DNA of 64,000 bases from Asaia bogorensis_B (GTDB lineage: Bacteria > Pseudomonadota > Alphaproteobacteria > Acetobacterales > Acetobacteraceae). The notes beneath the pieces were generated by a model. That model had not been told where the DNA came from and ran no database searches. It saw nothing but the letters and a program-made list of their open reading frames with translations. The position numbers and the translations under genes are program-made. This document shows, one piece after another, positions 16,031-24,748 of the stretch (positions are counted from its first letter, which is position 1; each line of letters begins with the position of its first letter). Location: NCBI RefSeq assembly GCF_900465315.1, contig NZ_UBIX01000013.1. One strand, written 5' to 3'.

Positions 16031-16742
16031 TCTCAGCGCACAGGATGCCGCAGCACGTGTCGCCGAGCTGAAACGCGAGGCTGCGACTCACGCCATTGCC
16101 TATATCGAAGATGGCATGGCCGTTGGTCTTGGCACGGGCAGCACCGCAAAGTTCATGATCGACGCGCTCGGAGAGCGCGTCCGTCGTGAAGGGCTCAAGA
16201 TACGCGCAATTCCGACCTCAGAGGCCAGCGCGGCCCAGGCCCAGAGCCTGAACATCCCCATCACCAATTTTGCCGATGATCCGTATCTCGATGTCGCCAT
16301 TGACGGCGCCGATGAGGTCCAGACCGGCTCGCTATTCCTCATCAAGGGGCGCGGCGGCGCGTTGCTGCGTGAGAAGATCGTGGCGGTCTCGGCGCGCAAG
16401 TTTATCGTGATCGTTGATGAGAGCAAGATTGTGACGGATCTTGGCACCCATATGCCTGTGCCCGTCGAAATCATCCCTTGGGGCTGGGAGCGTGTCGAAA
16501 ACCTGCTCCGTCAGACGGGTGCCAAGAGCTGCATACCGCGTCGTAATGAGGACGGGTCGCTCTACATGACCGACAACCACAACATCATCATCGATTGCGA
16601 TTACGAGCGCATCGAAAACCCGCGTGGCCTGGCTGACCGCATCATCTCGATCACGGGTGTGGTTGATCATGGGCTGTTTCTGGACATCACGACCGAAGTG
16701 CTGGTGGCGGGCGTGTCTGGCCTGCAGAGGCTCAAGGCATGA
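16023..16742 (+). CDS. rpiA: Ribose-5-phosphate isomerase A
   Basis: 239 residues from ATG 16023, with GGAGAT nine bases upstream; a longer frame into pgl has no support. It interconverts ribose-5-phosphate and ribulose-5-phosphate. Family motifs: GLGTGSTAKFMID (phosphate loop), DVAIDGADEVQ, and LIKGRGGALLREKIVA with the catalytic Glu and Lys region. Stop and start overlap with gntK as ATGA, completing a tightly coupled pgl-rpiA-gntK unit. Confidence 0.95.
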   Translation: MADLSAQDAAARVAELKREAATHAIAYIEDGMAVGLGTGSTAKFMIDALGERVRREGLKIRAIPTSEASAAQAQSLNIPITNFADDPYLDVAIDGADEVQTGSLFLIKGRGGALLREKIVAVSARKFIVIVDESKIVTDLGTHMPVPVEIIPWGWERVENLLRQTGAKSCIPRRNEDGSLYMTDNHNIIIDCDYERIENPRGLADRIISITGVVDHGLFLDITTEVLVAGVSGLQRLKA

Positions 16743-17275
16743 GCGCCGCGAATAACCCTGCCGCCGATCGTGCGGCGCCCGGGCTTTTTGTCGTCATGGG
16801 GGTGTCGGGCTGCGGCAAGACAACCGTGGCACAGGGGCTTGCCGATCATTTTGGATGGCCGTTTCAGGAGGGGGATGATCTCCACCCGCCGGCCAATGTC
16901 GCCAAGATGCATAGCGGCACCCCACTGGACGACTCAGACCGCGCACCGTGGCTCAGGATCTGCCATGAATGGCTTCGTGATCATGCGGCAACCGGGGGCG
17001 TTCTGACCTGCTCGGCACTTAAGCGCAAGTATCGCGACACCCTGCGTAGCGGTTTGGATGTCACCTTCGTCTATCTCGAGACCAGCGAGCGCACGATTGC
17101 CGAGCGCCTGAAGCATCGCATCGGCCATTTCATGCCGCCATCGCTGCTGCCCAGCCAGCTTGCCACGCTGGAGCCGCCAGGCCCGGATGAGAATGTGGTG
17201 ACTGTGGATAGTGCGGGTACGCCCGAGATCGTCATGGCAAAGCTGATCGCATCATTGAAATCCAAGGCCGGCTAG
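16739..17275 (+). CDS. gntK: Gluconokinase
   Basis: 178 residues, typical for the small GntK/shikimate-kinase-like P-loop family that phosphorylates gluconate to 6-phosphogluconate with ATP. Walker A is VMGVSGCGKTTVAQ. The family motif FQEGDDLHPPANVAKMHSG and LDDSDRAPWL follow, then CSALKRKYRDTLR. Gluconate is formed in the periplasm by acetic acid bacteria; this enzyme routes imported gluconate into the pentose phosphate pathway beside pgl and gnd. Confidence 0.95.
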   Translation: MSAANNPAADRAAPGLFVVMGVSGCGKTTVAQGLADHFGWPFQEGDDLHPPANVAKMHSGTPLDDSDRAPWLRICHEWLRDHAATGGVLTCSALKRKYRDTLRSGLDVTFVYLETSERTIAERLKHRIGHFMPPSLLPSQLATLEPPGPDENVVTVDSAGTPEIVMAKLIASLKSKAG

Positions 17276-17297
17276 GCGTTTCGTCAACATCAGGATC

Positions 17298-17413
17298 GAT
17301 TCACGCGCAGTTTGTGGATCGATCCAAAAGACCTGTCATCAGATTCTATCCAAGCTCGTGAACAGCTTATGCACAGGCTGATCCGCAGAGTTGTTCCTCG
17401 AATCTGGGGATAA
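17298..17413. other. Group of DnaA-box-like and GANTC sites
   Basis: In 116 bases between gntK and the lipoprotein gene lie TTATGCACA (17367-17375, 8 of 9 to the DnaA box), TGGGGATAA (17405-17413, 8 of 9 to its complement) and the partial TGTGGATCG (17313-17321). Three GANTC sites occur at 17298, 17342 and 17400. Such combinations mark replication origins or DnaA- and CcrM-controlled promoters in alphaproteobacteria. The neighbours are not those of known alphaproteobacterial origins. Confidence 0.35.
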
Positions 17414-17539
17414 CTTCTGCCCGCTTTCACGCGTCATGGAGTGATGGATCGGCCTGATGCGGAATTCCGCCCTATTTCCCTCCCAGCCTGACACTAGGCC
17501 ACGTTGCTGGTGGCGATTTGCCCAAATCCGGGCAGAGAG

Positions 17540-18448
17540 ATGGCAGGCGATATGAGTTCTTCCAAGCGAACCCTACGGTTACTTTCCTTATCCGGCGTCT
17601 TTCTGACCCTCGCCCTCCTGCCTGGTTGCAAACACCGTCACATCATGCAGCGCGAAGAGGAGTCTCCTCCATCGCCCATGGCGGTCATGGCCCCCGCACC
17701 GGCAATGAACCTGCGTTTTCTCAAGCATGGTGTCAGTCAACGGGCCGGGCAGGCGTTCATGGCCTACGAGCACCGGCTGGACCTTACTGTCCCCGATCAT
17801 CTTGTCAGTGCCCATCTGGATGCAGCGCGCGCGGCCTGCACGGCGGCGGTGTCGTGCGAACTTGTATCGTCGAATGAGAATACGGAGGAACTGGGGCAGG
17901 GCGTATTGCAACATTCGGCCCGTATTGCCGTGCGATTGCCCCATGATCGTGTCGAGGCCTTTATCAAAGCCGTGTCATCGCCTCTACCGGGCGAGGAAAG
18001 CCGTAATATCGTCACGCGTGCAGCGACAACGAGCGAGACAGATCTGCAAAATGACGTCATTGATGTGGATCGGCGTCTGGCGCAGATGACGGTCTACCGC
18101 GACAGGCTGGAAGCCCTCGAGGCCCAGAGTGCCGGCCGTACCGACGACCTGATCAAGGTCGCCAAGGAACTCTCTGAAGTACAATCCTCGCTTGAAGATG
18201 CACAGAAGGAGAAGAACGGCCTCTCCCGCCGCATTGATACCGAGAGAGTCGATGTCAGCTTCGAGGGCGCGAGGGCAACGTCTACACCTGTCCGACAGAG
18301 ATGGAACGAGAGCACACAGATTTTCATGGAGACACTGGGCGACGTCTGGTTTTTCCTGATTCAGGCCGTGGTCTGGGCTCCTCTGGTCCTTGTGGCCCTC
18401 CTGCTGGTTCGTCGTGCGATCCGCAAAGGCTGGTTCAGACGCGACTAG
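17540..18448 (+). CDS. DUF4349 lipoprotein
   Basis: About 302 residues; ATG at 17540 or 17552, neither with a strong ribosome site. The N-terminus is a lipoprotein signal with LALLPGC as a plausible lipobox. A conserved domain follows in the DUF4349 style: ATTSETDLQNDVIDVDRRLA, a coiled-coil stretch through DLIKVAKELSEVQSSLEDAQ, then RRIDTERVDVSFEG. One C-terminal membrane helix (about 265-290, VVWAPLVLVALLLV) ends in basic residues. The protein is thus membrane anchored with an outward-facing coiled coil. Function unknown. Confidence 0.8.
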   Translation: MAGDMSSSKRTLRLLSLSGVFLTLALLPGCKHRHIMQREEESPPSPMAVMAPAPAMNLRFLKHGVSQRAGQAFMAYEHRLDLTVPDHLVSAHLDAARAACTAAVSCELVSSNENTEELGQGVLQHSARIAVRLPHDRVEAFIKAVSSPLPGEESRNIVTRAATTSETDLQNDVIDVDRRLAQMTVYRDRLEALEAQSAGRTDDLIKVAKELSEVQSSLEDAQKEKNGLSRRIDTERVDVSFEGARATSTPVRQRWNESTQIFMETLGDVWFFLIQAVVWAPLVLVALLLVRRAIRKGWFRRD

Positions 18449-18460
18449 GGATCTGCGTTT

Positions 18461-18486
18461 GCTGGCTCAGCTTAAAGTGAGCCGGC
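18461..18486 (+). terminator. Hairpin after the DUF4349 gene
   Basis: GCTGGCTCA pairs with TGAGCCGGC (one G-T pair) around an eight-base loop. There is no T run, so termination would be inefficient or Rho-assisted. Confidence 0.4.
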
Positions 18487-18561
18487 GAACCCTTGCAGCT
18501 GCGATGCGTCAGAACCGATATCAAAGATTAAAAATTCTGTAATCGGTGAGGGGTTCGCTCT

Positions 18562-20070
18562 GTGCATTCATTTTCCGACCAATCGCATCGGACAGACAGC
18601 GTGAAAGACCATGGCAGGCCCATCGAGACGGATATTCCGGCCCGACTGGACAGGTTGCCCTGGTCGCGTTTCCACATGCTCATCGTCGTGGCCCTTGGCA
18701 TTACCTGGATTCTGGATGGGCTGGAGGTCACCATCATTGGCTCGCTGGCCCCATCGCTCGAACGCGGCGATACGCTCGGTCTGAGCGCCGATGGGATTGG
18801 CTTTGCCTCGTCGTCCTATGTCGCGGGTGCTGTGCTGGGGGCGTTGCTGTTTGGCTGGATGACGGACCAGCTCGGTCGAAAGCAGATCTTCTTTCTCACT
18901 CTGGCCCTTTATGTCGTGGGCGTTGGCGCATCGGCTTTCTCCTGGAACCTGGGCAGCTTTGCCGTTGCCCGTTTCCTGACGGGTATGGGTATTGGGGGGG
19001 AATATTCCGCCATCAATTCTGCCATCGACGAGCTCGTGCCAGCCCGGCTGCGGGGGCGAGTGGATGTCATGGTCAACGGCACCTTCTGGGCTGGGGCGGC
19101 TTTTGGCGCGCTAGGCTCGGTCTGGCTGCTGAATACCGCGCTTATCCCTGTATGGCTGGCTTGGCGCGTGGCCTTTGCCCTCGGCGCCCTGCTTGGTGTG
19201 GCTGTGCTGCTGTTGCGCACCTTCGTGCCGGAAAGCCCGCGCTGGCTTATCACTCACAGACGTGTCGAGGAGGCCAATGCCATCGTCAGCCACGTTGAAT
19301 CGCATTGTGCCGAACCGCAGGGCGGATGGGCAAGCAAGTTGCCCACGGTGCTTATCTATCCGGCCGGGGTTTTCAGCCCGATGGAGATGATCCGCATCAT
19401 GGTGCAGCGCTATCGCGGACGGTCGCTCTATGTGCTGGTCCTGATGATATCGCAGGCGTTTCTCTACAATGCCGTTTTCTTCACCTACGGCATGGTTCTC
19501 ACCCAGTATCACGGCGTCTCAGCGCGCGAAGTTGGCTGGTACATTCTGCCGCTCGCAATCGGCAATCTGATCGGCCCCCTTGTTCTGGCGCGCTGGTTCG
19601 ATACCTGGGGACGGCGCCGCATGATCGGCCTGAGCTACGCCATATCAGGCACCCTGATGGTTATCGTTGCCTGGGCCATGGGGGCTGATCTGCTGACAGC
19701 CACGACCCAGACGCTCTCATGGTGCGCGATTTTCTTCTTTGCCTCGGCAGCAGCATCATCAGCCTATCTCACTGCAAGCGAACTGTTTCCGCTCGAAATG
19801 CGGGCATTTGCCATCGCCGTCTTCTACGCTGTGGGCACCCTGTTCGGGGGTGTAGCGGCACCTGTCATCTTCGGCCATCTGATTGGCACAGGCCGGCTTT
19901 CGCTGCTGGTCGTCGGGTATCTCGTGGCTGCCGCTCTGATGCTGGTGGCCAGTGTTGTCGCCTGGATCTGGGGTGTCGATGCCGAAAACCGTTCGCTTGA
20001 GGAGGTGGCCCCGCCGCTCTCCGCCCTCTATGCGGCTCGTGAGCAGGAGGCGATGCGGTCTGGCGCATGA
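18562..20070 (+). CDS. MFS transporter (metabolite:H+ symporter type)
   Basis: 502 residues, about 12 membrane helices. The GTG start at 18562 follows GAGG; a downstream GTG is possible. MFS motif A is GWMTDQLGRKQIFF between helices 2 and 3. The segment FLTGMGIGGEYSAINSAIDE is typical of the sugar-porter and aromatic or dicarboxylate symporter families. PESPRWLITH begins the central loop, and DTWGRRRMIGL is the second-half motif. Proton-coupled uptake of a sugar or organic acid is likely; substrate cannot be read. It stands alone with hairpins before it and the minus-strand genes after it. Confidence 0.88.
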   Translation: MHSFSDQSHRTDSVKDHGRPIETDIPARLDRLPWSRFHMLIVVALGITWILDGLEVTIIGSLAPSLERGDTLGLSADGIGFASSSYVAGAVLGALLFGWMTDQLGRKQIFFLTLALYVVGVGASAFSWNLGSFAVARFLTGMGIGGEYSAINSAIDELVPARLRGRVDVMVNGTFWAGAAFGALGSVWLLNTALIPVWLAWRVAFALGALLGVAVLLLRTFVPESPRWLITHRRVEEANAIVSHVESHCAEPQGGWASKLPTVLIYPAGVFSPMEMIRIMVQRYRGRSLYVLVLMISQAFLYNAVFFTYGMVLTQYHGVSAREVGWYILPLAIGNLIGPLVLARWFDTWGRRRMIGLSYAISGTLMVIVAWAMGADLLTATTQTLSWCAIFFFASAAASSAYLTASELFPLEMRAFAIAVFYAVGTLFGGVAAPVIFGHLIGTGRLSLLVVGYLVAAALMLVASVVAWIWGVDAENRSLEEVAPPLSALYAAREQEAMRSGA

Positions 20071-20186
20071 ACAGTTCGATCCTGCTCCAGACGGCGTATC
20101 ACGGGCGTAGCCCCCAGATCAGGGAGGGGATAGTGTCGTGCGGCAGCCGCTACTCTCGGCCTTTTCTCGGACTAACGGTTCTGCGG

Positions 20187-20567
20187 TCAGCTCTGATAGA
20201 GCTCCAGCGGCAGGCCATCAGGGTCGGTAAAGAAGGTATAGAGCTTGCCTGTATACGGGTCAGTACGGATCGGCTCGCAGGCTACGCCATGACCCGTCAG
20301 ATGATCGACGGCGTCCTGCATGTCGCTCACGGAAAAGGCGAGATGACGCAGCCCGGCAGCCTCCGGCTGGGTCGGTCGTGAAGGTGGGGTTGGAAACGAG
20401 AAAAGCTCGATCTGGGTATCGCCAATGGCGATGTCGCATTTCCATGACTGCCGCTGCGCACGCCAGACCTCACGGATAATTTCCAGCCCCAGCACCTCTG
20501 TATAGAAGCTGCGCGATTTCTGATAATCCGAGGCAATGATCGCGATATGATGGACGCCGTTGAACAT
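20187..20567 (-). CDS. yaeR: VOC-family protein, YaeR/GloA2-like
   Basis: 126 residues from ATG 20567, just after trmJ; a longer start inside trmJ is less likely. The sequence follows E. coli YaeR closely in my recollection: VHHIAIIASDYQKSRSFYTE, IELFSFPTPPSRPTQPEAAG, LRHLAFSVSDM, and TFFTDPDGLPLELYQ. The glyoxalase-fold metal ligands (His near the N-terminus, Glu, His, Glu near the C-terminus) are in place. Members are annotated as glyoxalase-like lyases, but the physiological substrate is not established. Probably co-transcribed with cysS and trmJ. Confidence 0.85.
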   Translation of the reverse strand: MFNGVHHIAIIASDYQKSRSFYTEVLGLEIIREVWRAQRQSWKCDIAIGDTQIELFSFPTPPSRPTQPEAAGLRHLAFSVSDMQDAVDHLTGHGVACEPIRTDPYTGKLYTFFTDPDGLPLELYQS

Positions 20568-20577
20568 CGTCTGACGC

Positions 20578-21357
20578 CTATTGCTGTCGGGCTTTGCGGC
20601 CATTGGAGAGTTCTGTCACGACGCCATGCATGGTGCGGAGTTCCTGTTCGGTCACTTCCCCACGCTGGAACAGATGACGCAGATTGCGCACCATACCAGG
20701 ACGCTTTTGCTCATTGCGCAGGAAGCCGCATTCGTCGAGATCGCGCGTGAGATGGCCGAGGAAGTTTTCCAGCTCACCCTTGGTCGCTACATGGGTTTCG
20801 TTTGTCATCAACGTGCGTGGCGGCGTGGTTTCGCAGGCCATCCACCACTCATAGGCCATGATCAGCACCGCCTGAGCGAGATTGAGTGACATGAAATCGG
20901 GGTTGAGCGGATAGCGTATGAGGATGTCGGCGCGCGCCATGTCCTCATTATCGAGCCCAGCGCGCTCGGGACCGAAAAGCAGCCCTGCCTTGAGCCCCCG
21001 ATCGGCAATTGCACGCAGTTCCGACGCGGCACCACGGGCCGTCATGACGGTCTTGACGATATGGCGCGGGCGCGGGCAAGTCGCCATGACGTGGTGGAGA
21101 TCGGCGACGGCCTCATCCACGGTATCAAAAACCTGCGCCTCGTCCAGAATCCGGTCGGCACCGGAAGAGGCGTACCAGGCGCGCTCCTGCGGCCAGCCAT
21201 CACGCGGCGCGACGATACGCAGATGGAAGAGACCGCCATTGGCCATGGCACGGGCCGTCGTTCCGATATTCTCGGCAAGCTGCGGACGCACCAGAATCAC
21301 GACTGGGCTGAAGGCCCCGATCGGTCCGATATCTGCGCCACCATCACGACCCGTCAT
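20578..21357 (-). CDS. trmJ: tRNA (cytidine/uridine-2'-O)-methyltransferase, TrmJ-like
   Basis: 259 residues from ATG 21357, after GGAGG inside the end of cysS; stop and start overlap as ATGA. SPOUT-class knot signatures: VRPQLAENIGTTARAMANGG at the N-terminus, GLLFGPERAGLDNEDMARAD in motif 2, and PLNPDFMSLNLAQAVLIMAY in motif 3, which binds S-adenosylmethionine. TrmJ methylates the 2'-OH at position 32 of tRNA. Coupling to cysS fits a tRNA role. Other SpoU-family rRNA enzymes are possible but this N-terminus favours TrmJ. Confidence 0.88.
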   Translation of the reverse strand: MTGRDGGADIGPIGAFSPVVILVRPQLAENIGTTARAMANGGLFHLRIVAPRDGWPQERAWYASSGADRILDEAQVFDTVDEAVADLHHVMATCPRPRHIVKTVMTARGAASELRAIADRGLKAGLLFGPERAGLDNEDMARADILIRYPLNPDFMSLNLAQAVLIMAYEWWMACETTPPRTLMTNETHVATKGELENFLGHLTRDLDECGFLRNEQKRPGMVRNLRHLFQRGEVTEQELRTMHGVVTELSNGRKARQQ

Positions 21358-22709
21358 GCGCGCCTCCATTTCGTTCCCTGTGCGGTGTCTTCAAGAATAA
21401 TCCCCTGCGCGGCCAGATCGGTCCTGATGGAGTCTGCCAGGGCGAAATCACGTGCTTTCTTGGCCTCGGCGCGCTGGACGATCAGGGCATCAATGGCTTC
21501 GTCGTCCGATCCGGCACGGAACCAGTCATCGGCCGACTGGCCAAGCAGGCCGATCATGGCGCCAGAAGCCTTGAGCGAAGCGGCTGCCTGTGCATCGCCA
21601 GCGAGGGCAGCGTCGGCCAGCGGGTGCAGGCAGGAAAGGGCGAGAGGTGTGTTCATGTCATCGCAAAGGGCGGACATGAAATCAGCATCGACTGCGCCGG
21701 GTGTGACAGACGGGTGTTTCTCAAGGGCGCGATAGAAGCGATCGAGCGTCCGCTTTGCGTCCTCGAGTTTTTCCCAGGTGAAATCGAGCACCGAACGGTA
21801 ATGGGCACCAAGCATGAGCAGGCGCAGCGCCTCGGCCGGAGCACGGGTCAGCACCTCGCGAATGGTGAAGAAATTGCCCAAAGACTTGGACATCTTCTCC
21901 CCATTGGAGAGCAGCATGGCGTTATGCAGCCAGTATCGCGCAAAGCTGCTGCCCGGATTGCAGCAGAGAGACTGGGCCCGTTCGTTCTCATGATGCGGGA
22001 AAAGCAGATCGTCGCCCCCGCCATGAATGTCGAAACTCTCACCCAGATAACGATGGGACATGGCCGAACATTCGATATGCCAGCCGGGGCGGCCGCGGCC
22101 GTAGGGACTGTCCCATCCGGGCTGTTCGGGCGTGGAGGGCTTCCACAGGACGAAATCGCCGGGGTGACGCTTGTAGGGCGCGATCTCTACCCGTGCACCG
22201 GCCAGCAGATCGTCCGGGCTGCGTCCGGACAGGGTGCCATAACTCGCGCAGCGATCGACTGCGAAGAGTACATGGCCTTCTGCCTCGTAGGCGTGGCCGC
22301 TTGCGATCAGCTGGGCAATCATGGCCAGCATGTCGTCGATATGATGCGTGGCGCGGGGCTCAATGTCAGGTGGCTGGATGCCCAGCGCTGCAACATCTTC
22401 ATGAAAGGCGATGGTCGTGCGGGCCGTGAGGCTCGCGATATCCTCACCATTATCCCGCGCCCTGGCGGTAATCTTGTCATCCACATCAGTGATGTTGCGG
22501 ACGAAGGTCACACGCTGGAACAGCGCACGCAGCAGGCGGACCAGAATGTCGGCGCTGAGCATGGCACGCAGATTGCCGATATGCACGGCGTCATAAACCG
22601 TGGGTCCACAGTAATAAACGCGCACATTTTCAGGGTCCAGGGGCGTGAAAACCTGTTTCCGCCGCGTCTGGCTGTCATGAAGGGACAGGGTATAGGGTGG
22701 GGTGGCCAT
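21354..22709 (-). CDS. cysS: Cysteinyl-tRNA synthetase
   Basis: 451 residues, normal for this class I synthetase. The N-terminal YYCGPTVYDAVHIGNLRAM carries a zinc Cys and the HIGH-type motif. GWHIECSAMS and FPHHENERAQS provide further zinc ligands, and KMSKSLGNFFTI is the KMSKS loop. No clear ribosome site precedes the ATG at 22709. It shares a 96-base divergent gap with the MATE gene and heads a cysS-trmJ-yaeR unit. Confidence 0.97.
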   Translation of the reverse strand: MATPPYTLSLHDSQTRRKQVFTPLDPENVRVYYCGPTVYDAVHIGNLRAMLSADILVRLLRALFQRVTFVRNITDVDDKITARARDNGEDIASLTARTTIAFHEDVAALGIQPPDIEPRATHHIDDMLAMIAQLIASGHAYEAEGHVLFAVDRCASYGTLSGRSPDDLLAGARVEIAPYKRHPGDFVLWKPSTPEQPGWDSPYGRGRPGWHIECSAMSHRYLGESFDIHGGGDDLLFPHHENERAQSLCCNPGSSFARYWLHNAMLLSNGEKMSKSLGNFFTIREVLTRAPAEALRLLMLGAHYRSVLDFTWEKLEDAKRTLDRFYRALEKHPSVTPGAVDADFMSALCDDMNTPLALSCLHPLADAALAGDAQAAASLKASGAMIGLLGQSADDWFRAGSDDEAIDALIVQRAEAKKARDFALADSIRTDLAAQGIILEDTAQGTKWRRA

Positions 22710-22787
22710 GGAGTTGAGTAGATGCGTCAGCCCCGCGCCCCATGCAACTCTAATTTACGGCTTTTGGTGCTGGTTTTCTTTCGGCAC

Positions 22788-22796
22788 TGCTATAAT
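22788..22796 (+). promoter_or_regulatory. Extended -10 promoter element before the MATE gene
   Basis: TGCTATAAT is a perfect extended -10 box. The expected transcription start falls about 22803, two or three bases before the ATG at 22806, so the mRNA would be almost leaderless. No clear -35 box is seen at the usual distance. Confidence 0.6.
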
Positions 22797-22805
22797 CAGG
22801 GCTGC

Positions 22806-24233
22806 ATGACAGAAATTCGCTCGTCCGCAACGGCCCCGCGCTGGGGTGAACACCTGCGTGCGCTTATCAGAATTGCCGCGCCGCTGAGTTTTTCGCAGTT
22901 GAGCGAAATGGCCATGAATGTCACCGATACGGTGCTGCTTGGCAGTCTGGGTGCCACGGCGCTGGCGGTAGGTGGCATGACCACCAATCTCTTTTTCTGC
23001 ACGTTCATCACGTTTCAGGCGGCGCTGGGTGGGGCCAGCATCCTTATCGCCCGGGCGCGCGGCCGTGCCTTCGCGTCGCAGGAGCGTCTGGAAGATCTTT
23101 CTGGCATCGTGACATCAGGCGTCTTGCTCGCTCTGCTGCTCTGTCTGCCAGTACTGGCCATTCTACTGCCTGCGGGGTCGCTGCTTAGTTTCTTCAACGA
23201 GCCCGCCCTGATCGTTTCACAGGGCAGCCGCTTCATGCATCTGCTGCTATGGGCGCTTCTGCCCAATCTGGTCATCATCGGGCTGCTGCGCATCATCCTG
23301 CCTGCTTTTGGCAGTGAACGTCTGCTGCTCTGGACCATGCCGGGTATGGCGGTCATGAACGGCTTTCTCAATGCCGGTCTGATCCATGGGCGCTTTGGTC
23401 TGCCGCGTATGGGGCTGTGGGGTTCGGCCTGCGCGACCATCGTGACGGGCTGGTCGGTTGCCATCCTGCTGGTAATCCTCGCCCGGCGTCAGTCCTTACT
23501 CAGGCCGCATCTTCGGCTGACGCGGCCCGATCCACGCGCCATGATGGAAATGCTGCGTCTGGGGCTGCCCATGATGGGCGCGACGGGCGCAGAATTGCTG
23601 GCATTCCAGATGACAGGGCTTCACGCTGGCGCATTGGGGGCTGTCTCGTCGGCAGCGCACCAGATAGCGCTCAGCGTGACCAGTACCGCGTTCATGATCA
23701 GTCTGGCGCTCTCGCAGGCGGTGAATATCCGGGTTGCGTACTGGCTGGGCGCCGGTGCTCCTGCGGCGGCCCTGCGCGCCACGCTCGGGGCGGTCATGCT
23801 GGTGGTATTATGGACATGCTTTACCGCTACGATCCTGCTCGTCTTCCCGGAATACATCGCCGGTTTCTATGTCGATCCGCATGGTCAGGATGCGGCGCAG
23901 GTCATTCCACTGGCTGTGACGCTTCTTAAAATTGCGGGGATTTTCCAGATTCTCGATGGCGTGCAATGCGTCTGTTCTGGTGCCCTGCGCGGTTGCCATG
24001 ACACGTTCATGCCAATGGTGCTGATGGTGGTGACCTATATCCCGGTATCCATCCTCGGGGGCGACTGGCTGGCGTTCAAGGCAGGTTACGGGGCTGCAGG
24101 GCTCTGGATTGGCTTGGCTACCGGGCTCGGTATTTTGTCGGTCCTGCTGTCGATAAGACTGGTGGTTACGCTACGGCGCAAACTGCGAGAGGGGCAGGGG
24201 ACGCTGCCCCCTGCCTGTGCGGAGCCAGCCTGA
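22806..24233 (+). CDS. MATE-family multidrug efflux protein
   Basis: 475 residues from ATG 22806; the frame extends upstream but crosses the promoter. About twelve membrane helices. The first helix region reads LIRIAAPLSFSQLSEMAMNV followed by TDTVLLGSLGATALA, the usual start of NorM-type exporters. A second half-repeat begins at LRLGLPMMGATGAELL, giving the internal two-fold layout. MATE proteins export cationic drugs or metabolites using H+ or Na+. Substrate unknown. The divergent neighbour is cysS. Confidence 0.88.
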   Translation: MTEIRSSATAPRWGEHLRALIRIAAPLSFSQLSEMAMNVTDTVLLGSLGATALAVGGMTTNLFFCTFITFQAALGGASILIARARGRAFASQERLEDLSGIVTSGVLLALLLCLPVLAILLPAGSLLSFFNEPALIVSQGSRFMHLLLWALLPNLVIIGLLRIILPAFGSERLLLWTMPGMAVMNGFLNAGLIHGRFGLPRMGLWGSACATIVTGWSVAILLVILARRQSLLRPHLRLTRPDPRAMMEMLRLGLPMMGATGAELLAFQMTGLHAGALGAVSSAAHQIALSVTSTAFMISLALSQAVNIRVAYWLGAGAPAAALRATLGAVMLVVLWTCFTATILLVFPEYIAGFYVDPHGQDAAQVIPLAVTLLKIAGIFQILDGVQCVCSGALRGCHDTFMPMVLMVVTYIPVSILGGDWLAFKAGYGAAGLWIGLATGLGILSVLLSIRLVVTLRRKLREGQGTLPPACAEPA

Positions 24234-24277
24234 GCAGGCCCCGCTTATTGCACCGTGATCGGTGGGATGCGGAGAGA

Positions 24278-24748
24278 TCAGGCCTCCGGGATACGGATCG
24301 TCTGGCCGGGATAGACGCCGTCATGATGGGCCAGCTCGGCTTCGTTGGCCTTATGCAGATCCTCTGCCGTGACATCCGCATCCGTCTTTTCGGCAATGGC
24401 ATGCAGCGTCTCCCCAGGTGAGACCTGATGAAATACCGGAGCAGGGGTGCCCTCTGGCACTGTGATATCGGCATGCACCGTGTCGATGCCGGCAATATTG
24501 CCGGCGGCGAGGATCATGGCATCGCGTTCGGCCGCGCTTTCAGCCTTGCCCTTCAGGGCGATGGTGCTGTCGCGCACCGTGATGTGCGAGACGGAAAGCT
24601 GCGACATGCCATATTGCTTGAAGGCGCGTTTGATGAGGCTCTCATGCGGAGCCTTGGGTGCGGGGGCACCGGCCGGGTTGATGGCCGCAACCTTTGCTTG
24701 CTCGTCAAGCTTGCGCCCGGCAGCACGGTTGAACTTGAAAATGGCCAT
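24278..24748 (-). CDS. kbp: BON and LysM domain protein, Kbp/YgaU-like
   Basis: 156 residues, no signal peptide, matching E. coli Kbp (YgaU) in length and layout. Residues about 40-95 are a BON domain (SHITVRDSTIALKGKAESAA, then AGNIAGIDTVHADI). Residues about 105-155 are a LysM domain (HQVSPGETLHAIAEK, then GVYPGQTIRIPEA). Kbp in E. coli is a cytoplasmic K+-binding protein linked to osmotic stress; that role is inferred here by similarity. GAGGGAGGA lies upstream of the ATG. It stands alone between the MATE gene and the rpsD leader. Confidence 0.85.
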   Translation of the reverse strand: MAIFKFNRAAGRKLDEQAKVAAINPAGAPAPKAPHESLIKRAFKQYGMSQLSVSHITVRDSTIALKGKAESAAERDAMILAAGNIAGIDTVHADITVPEGTPAPVFHQVSPGETLHAIAEKTDADVTAEDLHKANEAELAHHDGVYPGQTIRIPEA

